In this document: piece after piece, positions 45,000 to 53,627 of the stretch
Layout: every line of letters starts with the position of its first letter
Position numbering within the stretch: position 1 is the stretch's first letter
Origin: Prochloron sp965198675
GTDB lineage: Bacteria; Cyanobacteriota; Cyanobacteriia; Cyanobacteriales; Prochloraceae
Length of the DNA stretch: 64,000 nucleotides
Direction of reading: 5' to 3'
NCBI GenBank assembly: GCA_965198675.1
Contig: OZ240666.1
Coordinates: forward strand, 4,278,001-4,342,000
Notes under the pieces: generated by a model
What the model was told of the DNA's origin: nothing
Databases searched by the model: none
What the model saw: the letters and a program-made list of their open reading frames with translations, nothing else
Made by a program: the position numbers and the translations under genes

Positions 45000-45893
45000 T
45001 CAGCCTTCACCTGGGGTTCCTTCTCCAAACCTTGCCAGCATCTCCTCCCGAGAGAGAGTCAGCAGCAAAGCACTCAACTCTGAAGGTGGCAACTTTAACA
45101 TGGGGGGTATGGCGCTTTTCAGGGAAGTATCCAGTACCCCAAATCTAATCGCCAGCAGGTTCTCTACCATATCCCGTCTTCCTTCTTGCAAAGTATCTTC
45201 TCGCCAACGAAGATAAGCTGGTGACAAGTTCATGATTAACTCCTTCTGCTCACTACTATCTAAATTTTGTCTCATCTCTACATTTATGCGCCAATTGGCC
45301 AAAATCTCCAAAATGTCCGGCACCAAAGGGAGCGAACCTGATAGCTTTACCAGTTCTTCGATTGCCTTTTTTTGCGTCCCTCCCCTGCCCAAAATCCTCA
45401 GCCAAAGAGTCTGGTCTGTTTCTGGTAGTTGGTTGATAGCAACCAGAGCAACTTTCTCCCCTGCTGGCTGAAAATAAACCCCCTCACCCCAGTCATCATC
45501 CTGTTGAGCACCCAATTTCGCTCCCATTGCCTCTGATAGAGTAGGGGATAGAATCCACAAAAGGGCTAACTCTTCTTCCGCAAGATTTTGTTTGTCCCGC
45601 CGCGCCTTACGTATTAGTTCCCCATGGAGTTCATATAATTTTAGCTTGCAACTTCTTATTTGGACCAAACTGGGAGCATTGCGGAAAACTTCTATCAAAC
45701 AAGTTCTGGATGCTATTTTACCTAACAATCCCAGCTCTGCTCTTCGGTTACCTCTTTCAGAGGAAGGTTCAAAATAAACATCTATTTGACGAACTTCACT
45801 AGTTACATCCCTACTTGTTTCTACTTGACCCAAAGGTTTTAATAACTCGGCGATGTACTGCTTCGCCAGTTGGTCGTGATGAAGTCTGGTCAT
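45000..45893 (-). CDS. Rpn-like PD-(D/E)XK nuclease family protein with C-terminal DUF4351-like domain
   Basis: A 297-residue protein of the Rpn/transposase_31-like family, common in cyanobacteria. N-terminal RLHHDQLAKQYIAELL, EVRQIDVYFEPS (Asp) and RTCLIEVFRNAPSLVQIRSCKLKL (Glu) are the nuclease-like core, residues about 5-95. The C-terminus has LQEGRRDMVENLLAIRFG, LKLPPSELSALLLTLSREEMLARF, a DUF4351-type domain. Rpn proteins cut DNA and promote recombination; activity here is not proven. The catalytic Lys is not obvious. Confidence 0.8.
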   Translation of the reverse strand: MTRLHHDQLAKQYIAELLKPLGQVETSRDVTSEVRQIDVYFEPSSERGNRRAELGLLGKIASRTCLIEVFRNAPSLVQIRSCKLKLYELHGELIRKARRDKQNLAEEELALLWILSPTLSEAMGAKLGAQQDDDWGEGVYFQPAGEKVALVAINQLPETDQTLWLRILGRGGTQKKAIEELVKLSGSLPLVPDILEILANWRINVEMRQNLDSSEQKELIMNLSPAYLRWREDTLQEGRRDMVENLLAIRFGVLDTSLKSAIPPMLKLPPSELSALLLTLSREEMLARFGEGTPGEG

Positions 45894-45993
45894 CTTCTTA
45901 TTTTATTCTCCTTGTATCATAAGGGTGGAGGGCTGAACTGGGCAGGATAACTGTCGGGGCTGCTGAAAATTACAAAATGGAGAGGAAGACAAG

Positions 45994-46317
45994 ATGGATA
46001 ATAATGACTGGGTCAAGCAACTCTTAATGTTTGGGGTTGGTACCACATCCTTGGTCGCTGACAAAGTTCGGGAAGTGAGCGAAGAATTAGTCAAGGAAGG
46101 AAAAATCAATCCCGACCAAGCTAAGGGTATGGTAGACGATCTGATGGATCACATCCAATCCGAACAAGACAATATGAGCAACCAGATGGAACGCCAACTG
46201 CGAAATATGTTACAAGATTTGGGGGTTCCCCGTCAATCAGAAGTGGATGAATTGCGTGGGCGCATCGATCGCCTTGAACGCCAAGTACGGGATTTGGAAA
46301 ATAAGCTCTGGCGTTAA
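45994..46317 (+). CDS. Phasin-like coiled-coil protein
   Basis: A 107-residue, mostly helical protein. The N-terminus WVKQLLMFGVGTTSLVADKVREV, then LVKEGKINPDQAKGMVDDL, and a heptad coiled coil at the end (VDELRGRIDRLERQVRDLENKL) match the phasin-like family annotated in cyanobacteria. Relatives coat polyhydroxyalkanoate granules, but whether this one does so is not shown. No pha genes are nearby. Confidence 0.75.
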   Translation: MDNNDWVKQLLMFGVGTTSLVADKVREVSEELVKEGKINPDQAKGMVDDLMDHIQSEQDNMSNQMERQLRNMLQDLGVPRQSEVDELRGRIDRLERQVRDLENKLWR

Positions 46318-46394
46318 AATTGTAACCGCAGATACGGAGGATATCTATATTCATCCGCGTTTATGGTTCAAAAATTGACCAATTGAGAGGTATT

Positions 46395-46916
46395 ATGAGA
46401 GAGATTTTCATCAGTTTTGGGGTAATTGTCGCTTGCGCTTTGGTTTTAGTGATCTATTCCTCATTTACTACCAACGCCCAACAAGGGGAATTGATTCAAA
46501 ATCAAACTCCCCCAAGCATTGAAACTACCAATAATCAACCTGCTATTGAGGAGAAAATAGAAATGGATCTGGAAAACGCCGTTACTACCCCTTCGGGATT
46601 GAAATATATCGATGTCCAGAAAGGGGATGGGGCGACTCCATCCAAGGGACAAAAGGTGACTGTTCACTATACTGGAACTCTAGAAAATGGCAGCAAATTC
46701 GATAGTTCTCGCGATCGCAACAGCCCTTTCTCTTTTAAAATTGGCGTGAGACAAGTCATTCAAGGCTGGGATGAAGGGGTAGGAACCATGAATGTGGGTT
46801 CCCGTCGCACCCTCATTATTCCCCCAGAATTGGGTTACGGTGCTCAAGGTGTTGGGGACGTTATTCCTGCCAACGCTACCCTCATCTTCGATGTGGAACT
46901 TCTCGCTATCGAATAA
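46395..46916 (+). CDS. FKBP-type peptidyl-prolyl cis-trans isomerase, membrane-anchored
   Basis: A 173-residue protein with an N-terminal membrane anchor (ISFGVIVACALVLVIYSSF) and a linker rich in N/Q/E. One FKBP domain follows (about residues 75-173): VTVHYTGTLENGSKFDSS, VIQGWDEGVGTMNVG, LIIPPELGYG, ANATLIFDVELLAIE. Active-site Tyr, Phe, Asp and Trp of the family are present. It is likely periplasmic or lumenal. Start taken at MREIFISFG (46395), with AGAGGT upstream. Confidence 0.92.
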   Translation: MREIFISFGVIVACALVLVIYSSFTTNAQQGELIQNQTPPSIETTNNQPAIEEKIEMDLENAVTTPSGLKYIDVQKGDGATPSKGQKVTVHYTGTLENGSKFDSSRDRNSPFSFKIGVRQVIQGWDEGVGTMNVGSRRTLIIPPELGYGAQGVGDVIPANATLIFDVELLAIE

Positions 46917-47086
46917 TAAGTTGTCGGGTGGGCAATTGCCCGCCCCGGTAGTGCTTTAAACCTACAACATATAACAATAAAAATTGATATATAGGTATTA
47001 ATAATTAAAAGGAAAATTACTTGGTCAAATGCAGCCAGCAGTAGTATAATAATCAAGGCAAAGATATCCTGATATTGCTCCTGCTC

Positions 47087-47923
47087 ATGATTATAAATCC
47101 CCTAAGCTTAACTAAGTTATTAATAAGTGTAACTATGATAGGACTGCAATCTTGCAGCCAATTACAAAAAACTCAACAAAAGTTAACCATAACTGGTTCC
47201 AGTACCGTAGCTCCCCTGGTGGGGGAAGTTGCCAAACGCTTTGAAGCTGAGAATCCAGAGGTGCGGATTGATGTCCAAACCGGAGGTTCTTCTCGGGGAA
47301 TTACCGATGTGGAGAGCGCCGTAGCAGATATTGGTATGGTCTCTCGCGCTTTGAAAAAGGAGGAAAAGGGAAAACTGTACGGGTTTGTCATTGCTAAAGA
47401 TGGCATCGGTATAATCATCCATAGCAGTAATCCAGTCAAAGAAATTAAAGATGAACAAGTAGTGGCAATTTATCAGGGTCAGATTGATAACTGGAAAGAA
47501 GTAGGGGGTAAAGATGCACCCATTACAGTAGTTAATAAAGCCGAAGGACGTTCTACTTTGGAGTTGTTTCTCAAGTATTTCCAGCTCAAGAATTCTCAAA
47601 TCAAAGTCAAAGTTGTTATCGGCGATAATCAACAAGGTATTAAGACAGTGGCTGGAAATGAGAATGCCATTGGCTACATTTCCGTTGGGGCTGCGGAATA
47701 CGAAATCGACCAAGGAGTGCCCATTAAACTGTTACCCGTTGGGGGAGTGGAAGCTAGTAGCGAAACGGTTCGCGATGGTAGCTTTCCCCTCTCTCGTCCC
47801 CTAAATATGATAACCAAAAACCCACCCTCGGGATTAACCGAGGAATTCATTCAATTCGCTCAATCCGAAGAAGTTCATGACTTGGTTAGAGGACAAAATT
47901 TCATCCCCGTCCAAGCACAATAA
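47087..47923 (+). CDS. pstS: Phosphate ABC transporter substrate-binding lipoprotein PstS
   Basis: A 278-residue PstS-like binding protein. The leader ends in a lipobox GLQSC (Cys about residue 22), so it is a lipoprotein. TITGSSTVAPLVGEVAKRFE, VQTGGSSRGITDVESAVADIGMVSR and the NKAEGRSTLELFLKY region line the phosphate site. First gene of pst. It overlaps pstC by 47 nt. No clear Pho box (spaced CTTAACCT-type repeats) is visible upstream. Confidence 0.93.
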   Translation: MIINPLSLTKLLISVTMIGLQSCSQLQKTQQKLTITGSSTVAPLVGEVAKRFEAENPEVRIDVQTGGSSRGITDVESAVADIGMVSRALKKEEKGKLYGFVIAKDGIGIIIHSSNPVKEIKDEQVVAIYQGQIDNWKEVGGKDAPITVVNKAEGRSTLELFLKYFQLKNSQIKVKVVIGDNQQGIKTVAGNENAIGYISVGAAEYEIDQGVPIKLLPVGGVEASSETVRDGSFPLSRPLNMITKNPPSGLTEEFIQFAQSEEVHDLVRGQNFIPVQAQ

Positions 47924-48872
47924 ATTATCTCAGTTTTCCTGGGACTGGTTATTAGTCTGGACTCTGAGGATAATGGCTGCTATCACCGGTGCAATTGTCC
48001 TGCTCATCCTCATCTTCTTAATCCTAGAATCCCGACCATTCTTGCAGGTGAAGGGGATTGGACCTTTTTTCACCGACCCCACATGGAACCCCACAGAAGG
48101 ACTATACAACTTCACCCCCATGCTTTGGGGCACCCTCTTGGCTACCATGGGTTCCGTGGTAGTAGCAACCCCCTTGGGCATTATCTCGGCGCTCTTTTGC
48201 CAATATTACGCCCCTGTTGCCATGGGGAACCTCTACCGCAGGCTGATTGAGTTATTAGCGGGGATACCCTCCGTGGTTTATGGTTTCTGGGGACTGGTGG
48301 TGTTAGTGCCTCTCATTAATCGCCTCCACCCCCCGGGTGCCAGTCTGCTGGCTGGCATTATCATTCTGACCATTATGATTTTACCCACTATTGCTCTGGT
48401 GGCCGATGCCAGTTTTGCCAAGGTTCCCCAGGAATATCTTTTGGGAGCTACTTCTTTAGGATTATCCAAATGGGGAACCATTTGCAATGTGGTATTCCCA
48501 GCAGCAAAATCAGGGCTGTTTACGGGAGTCATTCTTACGGTGGGACGAGCAATCGGGGAAACCATGGCAGTACTCATGGTCTGCGGTAATGTGGTCGAAA
48601 CCCCTACCAGTATCTTCGACCCCATTCGCACTCTCACTGCTAATATCGCTCTGGAAATGGCTTATGCCTTAGGAAATCACCGTTCTGCTCTCTTTGTTAG
48701 CGGTTTAGCTCTCATGGCTATTATCGTCCTTTTGGCTGTAGTAGCAGAAGTAATCACAGTTACCAGTCACCAGTTACCAGTTACCAGTAATCAAAGCGTT
48801 TCAGTTCAGCAGTCCACAGGTGAGCCATCAATTTATCACTCGCGCGGGAGACCCCACCGTAGGATGCGTTAG
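47877..48872 (+). CDS. pstC: Phosphate ABC transporter permease PstC with repeat-derived C-terminus
   Basis: A 331-residue inner-membrane permease with six hydrophobic segments. IELLAGIPSVVYGFWGL and the EAA-like loop EYLLGATSLGLSKW are typical. Normal PstC sequence ends near VLLAVVAEV. The last 39 residues (ITVTSHQLPVTSNQ ... RGRPHRRMR) are read from a CAGTTAC heptamer array and a palindromic repeat. The insertion following pstC therefore rewrote the 3' end but kept the membrane domain. pstA now lies 2.9 kb downstream. Confidence 0.92.
   Translation: MTWLEDKISSPSKHNKLSQFSWDWLLVWTLRIMAAITGAIVLLILIFLILESRPFLQVKGIGPFFTDPTWNPTEGLYNFTPMLWGTLLATMGSVVVATPLGIISALFCQYYAPVAMGNLYRRLIELLAGIPSVVYGFWGLVVLVPLINRLHPPGASLLAGIIILTIMILPTIALVADASFAKVPQEYLLGATSLGLSKWGTICNVVFPAAKSGLFTGVILTVGRAIGETMAVLMVCGNVVETPTSIFDPIRTLTANIALEMAYALGNHRSALFVSGLALMAIIVLLAVVAEVITVTSHQLPVTSNQSVSVQQSTGEPSIYHSRGRPHRRMR
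48755..48792. repeat. CAGTTAC heptamer repeat inside the pstC 3' end
   Basis: About five units of CAGTTACC/CAGTCACC, read in the pstC frame as VTSHQLPVTSNQ. Same family as 29936-29966 and 30157-30212. Confidence 0.75.
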
Positions 48873-48925
48873 CATACGTCTGGAGGAGTGTTTAAAGCTG
48901 ACAGCTATGGCGTAACGCATCCTAC
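48859..48925. repeat. GTAGGATGCGTTA palindrome beyond pstC
   Basis: GTAGGATGCGTTA and its complement TAACGCATCCTAC bracket 40 nt. The same motif recurs several times at 50316-50486, on the other side of the tnpB element. Confidence 0.75.
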
Positions 48926-49026
48926 GCTCTAGCGGGGTGGGGAGGGATAGCGCGCCCGCGTGTGGTAAACCACTTTTTAAAATTTGTGTGTTAGAATGTA
49001 AAAAATTCAAAAAAGTCAATTTGAGA

Positions 49027-50273
49027 ATGGTCCAACGCGCCTACAGATATAGGTTTTACCCTGATGCCGAGCAAGAGCTGCTCTTGCGCCGCACCCACCC
49101 CTCGCTCCCCTCCCAGGAGGGGATGGGGGTGGGTTGGTTTTCAACAAAGCACTGGCAGCGAGAACAGAAGGGTGGAATGAGAGGCAGGAGAGAATCGGAT
49201 ACAAACAAACATCCTCAATGCTTACTGGTTGGAAAAAACAAGAAGAGTTGACTTTTCTAAATGATGTTAGCTCTGTTCCTCTTCAACAAGCTCTGCGCCA
49301 TTTGCAAACTGCGTTTACTAACTTCTGGTCAAAACACGCTAAGTATCCAAACTTTAAAAAAAAAAGAAATGGGGGAAGTGCAGAATTTACTCGCTCCGCT
49401 TTCACATGGAAGAATAAACAACTTAAATTAGCTAAATGCAAACAACCTCTCAATATAGTCTGGAGTCGTCACTTTCCAGATGAATGTGTCCCATCAACAG
49501 TTACCGTAAGATTAGAACCATCGTCTAGATGGGACGCAAGCGGTTGCTTCGCAATCGTATCAATACTAGTTGACGACCCCACAGTTAAACCTTTACCCTC
49601 AGTTGATAAGAAGGTGGGGCTGGATGTAGGATTAACCACCTTGGTGACGACTAGCGATGGGGACAAAATAGGTAACCCAAGGCAGTTCAAAAAGAAGTAC
49701 CAGAGGCTAAGAGCAGCAAGCAAAGCGCTTTCTCAAAAACAGTTAAAGTCTAATAATAGGGCGAAAGCTAGGACTAAAGTAGCAAAGATTCATGCAAAAA
49801 TAGCAGACACCAGAAAAGATTATCTACACAAGTTAACTACCAGACTCATTCGTGAAAACCAAACGATAGTGGTAGAAGACTTAGCAGTACGAAACCTGGT
49901 CAAGAACCGTTCGCTTGCCCGTAGCATTAGTGATGCAGGGTGGAATGAACTGGTCAGACAACTTGAGTATAAAAGCGATTGGTATGGTCGTGAGTTGATT
50001 AAGATTGACCGCTTTTTTCCCTCTAGCAAGCGGTGTGGAAACTGCGGTTTCGTAATAGATAAATTACCGTTAAGTATCAGAGAGTGGAAATGTACGCAGT
50101 GCGAGATTACTCACGATCGAGATATCAACGCAGCTAAGAATATTTTGGCGGCAGGGCTTGCCGTGTCAGTCTGTGGAGCGACCGTAAGACCAATCGGACT
50201 TGGCTTCGAGAGGCAGGTGCAAAAGACCCCCGGCATCATCGATGGCGGGGGAAGGAAGCAGAAACCCAAGTAG
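49027..50273 (+). pseudogene. tnpB: tnpB (RNA-guided nuclease family), disrupted by a palindromic insert
   Basis: ATG 49027 starts MVQRAYRYRFYPDAEQELLL, the TnpB N-terminus. A 42-nt C/G-rich palindrome at 49093-49134 replaces the expected LGCxRLV codons and shifts the frame. The rest is in another frame to 50273: VFNKALAARTEGWNERQ, RuvC-I Asp in GLDVGLTTLV, RuvC-II Glu in VVEDLAV, a zinc finger (RCGNCGFV...KCTQCEI) and RuvC-III Asp in HDRDINAAKNILAAGL. All catalytic residues survive. GTG or ATG starts near 49134 could yield an N-terminally shortened protein. No tnpA is present. Confidence 0.85.
49093..49134. repeat. C/G-rich palindromic insert in tnpB
   Basis: ACCCACCCC...CTCCCCTCC pairs with GGAGGGGATGGGGGTGGGT. 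The insert separates the tnpB start from its main frame. Confidence 0.7.
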
Positions 50274-50300
50274 CGATGCTTGGGAATCCCCTCCCGTAGA
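50222..50300 (+). mobile_element. Right end of the tnpB element, candidate guide-RNA scaffold
   Basis: The 3' end of tnpB has hairpin CCCCCGGCATCATCGATGGCGGGGG. GCGATGCTTGGGAATCCCCTCCCG follows in two parts (hairpin GGGAATCCC). In TnpB elements this region encodes the reRNA scaffold, with the guide just past the element end. The exact end is unclear. The same first hairpin is found alone at 5550-5578. Confidence 0.45.
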
Positions 50301-50315
50301 ATGCGGCCTTCTGTC

Positions 50316-50486
50316 GTAGGATGCGTTACTAGCCACTGTAGGATGCGTTACTAGCCGTAAGTAGTAGCAACAATACAAACTTTGTTGGCGTAACGCATCG
50401 TACTAGCAACAATACAAACTTTGTTGGCGTAACGCATCGTACGTAGCAGCATCCTAAATTAAATGGGTTAGCGTAACGCATCCTAC
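50316..50486. repeat. Clustered GTAGGATGCGTTA repeats with a 39-nt tandem duplication
   Basis: Several direct and inverted GGATGCGTTA / TAACGCATC copies. Two 39-nt units (50362-50400 and 50401-50439) differ at one base. The sequence AGCGGGGAGGGGAGGAT just after (50492-) resembles 48932-48950 beyond the tnpB element, so both flanks carry related repeats. No gene. Confidence 0.8.
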
Positions 50487-50555
50487 GCGTCAGCGGGGAG
50501 GGGAGGATGTCAATAGCGGGTGTCCCAACAGCTCACGTAGTCATCAGTAATCAGT

Positions 50556-50583
50556 CTAGCGGGACTTAGGGAAAAATTAACAC
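50556..50583. repeat. Left inverted repeat of the sorting-tail gene cassette
   Basis: Begins CTAGCGGGACTTAGGG. It matches the complement of 51714-51741 at 24 of 28 positions. A looser third copy in the right-hand orientation is near 50825-50848. The region 50584-50918 holds no gene; it may be the leader of the 50919 gene. Confidence 0.65.
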
Positions 50584-50918
50584 AAAACATATCCCAAACT
50601 AGCTCTGTGACTGGCGAATAGGTCGATATGCTCCTGGCGGAATTTGGGGAAAAACGATGTCTTGTTTGACTTTGGAGATCTGGAACTGAGCCGCCAAGCC
50701 GCGCGCCTGGTATACAAAAGCCCTAGAATTCAGAAATGACAAATGTTTTCGGCAAATGACAGACGAGGGCTCGGATAGTATTGACCTATTCCCCAGTCCC
50801 CGAGCGAATTTGGGGTATACCGGGTATTAAATTTTCCTGAAGTCTCGGCCATCGGGATGGTTTGACGTGAGGTGTACAGTTATTTGATAATGTTTGATGG
50901 AGACGTCTTTTATCGAAA

Positions 50919-51611
50919 ATGAAAAAACAACTAGTCGCCACTATAGCGATTGCAACCGTCTTACTCTTCCCTTCCCGCGCTACTCATGCTGTTAGATCTA
51001 CTATCTTACAGCCAGCTTCGGTTACGACGAATGTTAACAATGTCCAGCTAAATGCCATGATTGACCAAAGTGGGTTATCATCCGGTTACACCAACGAGGA
51101 TGACTTTAGTACCGCGACAATGGCCACACATGTGAGTCCCACGGGCCAATCTACCAACACCATAGCAGCCACGGCGGCAAGTTTCCCTGTTCTCTTCACC
51201 TTTTCTTTCGACAATATTTACAACATCGAAGGATTGGCGCTTTGGAATGATAGATTCCTTTCAGCCATACATGAATTTGAGTTATATGTCGATGACGATA
51301 ATGATTTTGATAATGGTGGCACAACTCAATTAACTACTTTGTCAGGAATGAACTCTTTTAGTGCAGAGCAGAGTGACTCTGCACCTCTAAGCGCTCAGAT
51401 ATTTGATTTCAGCTCCACTTCAACTCAATTTGTGCACCTAAATGTTCGTAGTAATTTTAATAGCGGGTTTTTGACCATACCGGAAGTAGCTTTTGCTCAA
51501 TCAGCAGTCGCCGTCCCTTTTGAATTTGGTTCCATACCTGGGATTATTTTTATGGCAACAGTAGGAGGTGCGAACTTCTTCCGGAACAAAAGAAACAGAA
51601 AAGACAAGTGA
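50919..51611 (+). CDS. Exported protein with PFE/PEP-CTERM-like sorting tail
   Basis: A 230-residue protein with a Sec signal peptide (KKQLVATIAIATVLLFPSRATHA, residues 2-24, in parts) and a beta-rich acidic core (FELYVDDDNDFDNGG). The C-terminal anchor is VPFEFGSIPGIIF-MATVGGANFF followed by basic RNKRNRKDK. That tripartite end resembles cyanobacterial exosortase-type (PFE/PEP-CTERM) signals. It lies between pstC and pstA in the same direction, flanked by 28-nt imperfect inverted repeats, so it looks like an inserted cassette rather than a pst component. Function unknown. Confidence 0.75.
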   Translation: MKKQLVATIAIATVLLFPSRATHAVRSTILQPASVTTNVNNVQLNAMIDQSGLSSGYTNEDDFSTATMATHVSPTGQSTNTIAATAASFPVLFTFSFDNIYNIEGLALWNDRFLSAIHEFELYVDDDNDFDNGGTTQLTTLSGMNSFSAEQSDSAPLSAQIFDFSSTSTQFVHLNVRSNFNSGFLTIPEVAFAQSAVAVPFEFGSIPGIIFMATVGGANFFRNKRNRKDK

Positions 51612-51713
51612 ACGGATCGAAGAGTTGAAATGTTACTTTATGAGAGTCAAAAAGCCATACTCGATAGGTAGGGGCTTATTCATCACTCCCCGAGAGAGTT
51701 TGAGATCTATTTA

Positions 51714-51741
51714 GCGTTAAGTTTTCCTTAAGTCCCGTTAG
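51714..51741. repeat. Right inverted repeat of the sorting-tail cassette, abutting pstA
   Basis: GCGTTAAGTTTTCC...CCCGTTAG ends directly at the pstA ATG (51742). No Shine-Dalgarno is visible there, so the insertion may have removed the original ribosome site. Confidence 0.65.
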
Positions 51742-52599
51742 ATGAAACAACAAATTACTAAATACCCAATATCAACTATATTAGTCTGGTTAGTTGCTGT
51801 TTTAGTGACTGGGACTTTTGCTTGGATTTTGGGGGATATTATTGGGCATGGGGTGGGTGGCATTTCCTGGGAATTTCTCACCACTGCACCTGAAGATGCA
51901 GGTCGGTCTGGGGGTATTGGACCCATTTTAGTTTCCACCGGATTAATTTTAGCTGTAGCTATGGGAGTGTCGGTACCTTTGGGGGTGGGAACGGCTATCT
52001 TATTAGCAGAGTTTACCTCAGCCACCAACTGGTTTGGGAGGTTCGTGCGTCGTAGTTTGGATGTTTTGGCTGGGGTACCGTCCATTGTCTTTGGACTGTT
52101 TGGCAATGCTTTCTTTGCCAAAACCCTGGGTTTGGGCTTTTCCATTTTCTCTGGTGGACTCACCCTTGCTTGTATGGTCCTGCCCATTTTGATTCGGTCG
52201 GCGGAAGAAGGGTTGCGAAGGGTTCCCGACGAGTTGCGTTTGGGAGCTGCTGCTTTGGGGTTATCCCGCACTACCACTCTGTTCCATCTCCTGTTACCCG
52301 CCGCCATACCGGGACTGCTGGTGGGTTTGGTGCTGGGAATAGGGAGGGCGATCGCCGAAACTGCTGCTCTCGTTTTTACCAGTGGTTACGTGGCGCGAAT
52401 GCCCGAATCTCTAATGGATTCCGGACGCTCTCTTTCTATCCATATTTTTGATTTGTCCATGAATATTTCTGGAGGGGATACTAACGCCTATGCCTCTGCT
52501 TTGGTGTTAGTAGTATTGCTCCTCATGATTAATGCTACAGCAGGGTGGTTAGCTCATCAATCAAGTAGTAAATATAATGACAGTTACCAATTTAGATAA
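51742..52599 (+). CDS. pstA: Phosphate ABC transporter permease PstA
   Basis: A 285-residue permease with six hydrophobic segments (ILVWLVAVLVTGTFAWILG ... ALVLVVLLLMINATAGW). DVLAGVPSIVFGLFGNAFFAK and the coupling loop ELRLGAAALGLSRTTTL match PstA. It overlaps pstB by 23 nt, an operon hallmark. Upstream it is separated from pstC by 2.9 kb of inserted DNA, and its start abuts an inverted repeat. It may now depend on a new promoter or on read-through. Confidence 0.93.
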   Translation: MKQQITKYPISTILVWLVAVLVTGTFAWILGDIIGHGVGGISWEFLTTAPEDAGRSGGIGPILVSTGLILAVAMGVSVPLGVGTAILLAEFTSATNWFGRFVRRSLDVLAGVPSIVFGLFGNAFFAKTLGLGFSIFSGGLTLACMVLPILIRSAEEGLRRVPDELRLGAAALGLSRTTTLFHLLLPAAIPGLLVGLVLGIGRAIAETAALVFTSGYVARMPESLMDSGRSLSIHIFDLSMNISGGDTNAYASALVLVVLLLMINATAGWLAHQSSSKYNDSYQFR

Positions 52600-53386
52600 C
52601 CCACAAGCAACAACTCAAGAATCAGCTTTAATGCGGACAGAGCAGTTGAGTTTATACTACGGTGCTAAGGCAGCTTTTGAAGATGTGAATATTGCTATTA
52701 ATAGGAGCAAAATCACGGCCCTGGTTGGACCTTCTGGGTGCGGTAAAAGTAGCTTCCTGTCTTGTTTTAACAGACTAACAGATTTGATTGATAACTGTCG
52801 CGTAACGGGGCGCATTATGCTGGGAGAATGGGACGTGATGAACCGCAAAATAGACACCATCGCCCTCCGAAGGCGGGTGGGTCATATCTTCCAAAAACCC
52901 AATCCTTTTCCCCTATCTATTTGGAAAAATATTGCTTTTCCTTTAAAAGAACATGGAGTGACAAACCGCCAAGAAATCGATTCTATTGTGGAAAGGATAC
53001 TTAAAGATGTGGGATTATGGCATGAGGTAAAAGACAGACTCAAAGATAGCGCCCTTGCTCTTTCTGGGGGTCAACAACAGCGTCTCTGCATTGCTCGCGC
53101 TTTAGCATTGGAACCGGAAGTTTTGCTTATGGACGAACCTTGTAGCGCCCTGGATCCGATTTCTAGCGGTGTGGTAGAAGATTTAATTGCTAGTTTGCGC
53201 CAAAGGTACGCCGTATTAGTTGTCACTCACAACTTAGCTCAAGCGAAGCGCATTGCTGACTATGTTGCTGTATTTTGGGTACGAGATAATAAGGGGAAAT
53301 TAATTGAGTTTGGGGAGGCATTGCAGGTATTTTCCTCCCCGAACCATGACCTTACTGCTGCTTATATTAGTGGCGATCGGGGGTAG
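52577..53386 (+). CDS. pstB: Phosphate ABC transporter ATP-binding protein PstB
   Basis: A 269-residue ATPase that powers phosphate import. LSLYYGAKAAFEDVNIAI, Walker A GPSGCGKSSFL, Q-loop VGHIFQKPNPFPLSIWKNI, signature LSGGQQQRLCIARAL, Walker B VLLMDEPCSALDPIS and switch VVTHN are intact. RLTDLIDNCRVTGRI is characteristic of PstB. ATG 52577 lies within pstA. A short CAGTTAC heptamer run follows the stop (53390-53414). No phoU follows. Confidence 0.95.
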   Translation: MTVTNLDNPQATTQESALMRTEQLSLYYGAKAAFEDVNIAINRSKITALVGPSGCGKSSFLSCFNRLTDLIDNCRVTGRIMLGEWDVMNRKIDTIALRRRVGHIFQKPNPFPLSIWKNIAFPLKEHGVTNRQEIDSIVERILKDVGLWHEVKDRLKDSALALSGGQQQRLCIARALALEPEVLLMDEPCSALDPISSGVVEDLIASLRQRYAVLVVTHNLAQAKRIADYVAVFWVRDNKGKLIEFGEALQVFSSPNHDLTAAYISGDRG

Positions 53387-53627
53387 GGTATACAGTTACC
53401 AGTTATCAGTTATCAGAGAGCGATCAACCTATGATATTATATTATCGACTAGATAAGGGTTTCGCGCTGCATACGCAAAGAAGAAAGGGAGAAAGTTTTG
53501 TGAGCAAGTCTCCCCCAGACCCTAGACCCGCGCTTGGGCGCTATAGCTCTTAACTAAAATGCCTCCTATAGCTTAAACTCGAATCCAGTAGCTGAATAAG
53601 TATTTTGAGCCGTTCCCCTAAAATTTA

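Noticed and set aside
46980..47086. Pho box upstream of pstS
   Set aside because: No run of 8-bp CTTAACCT-type direct repeats with 3-nt spacing is visible in the 170 nt before the start.
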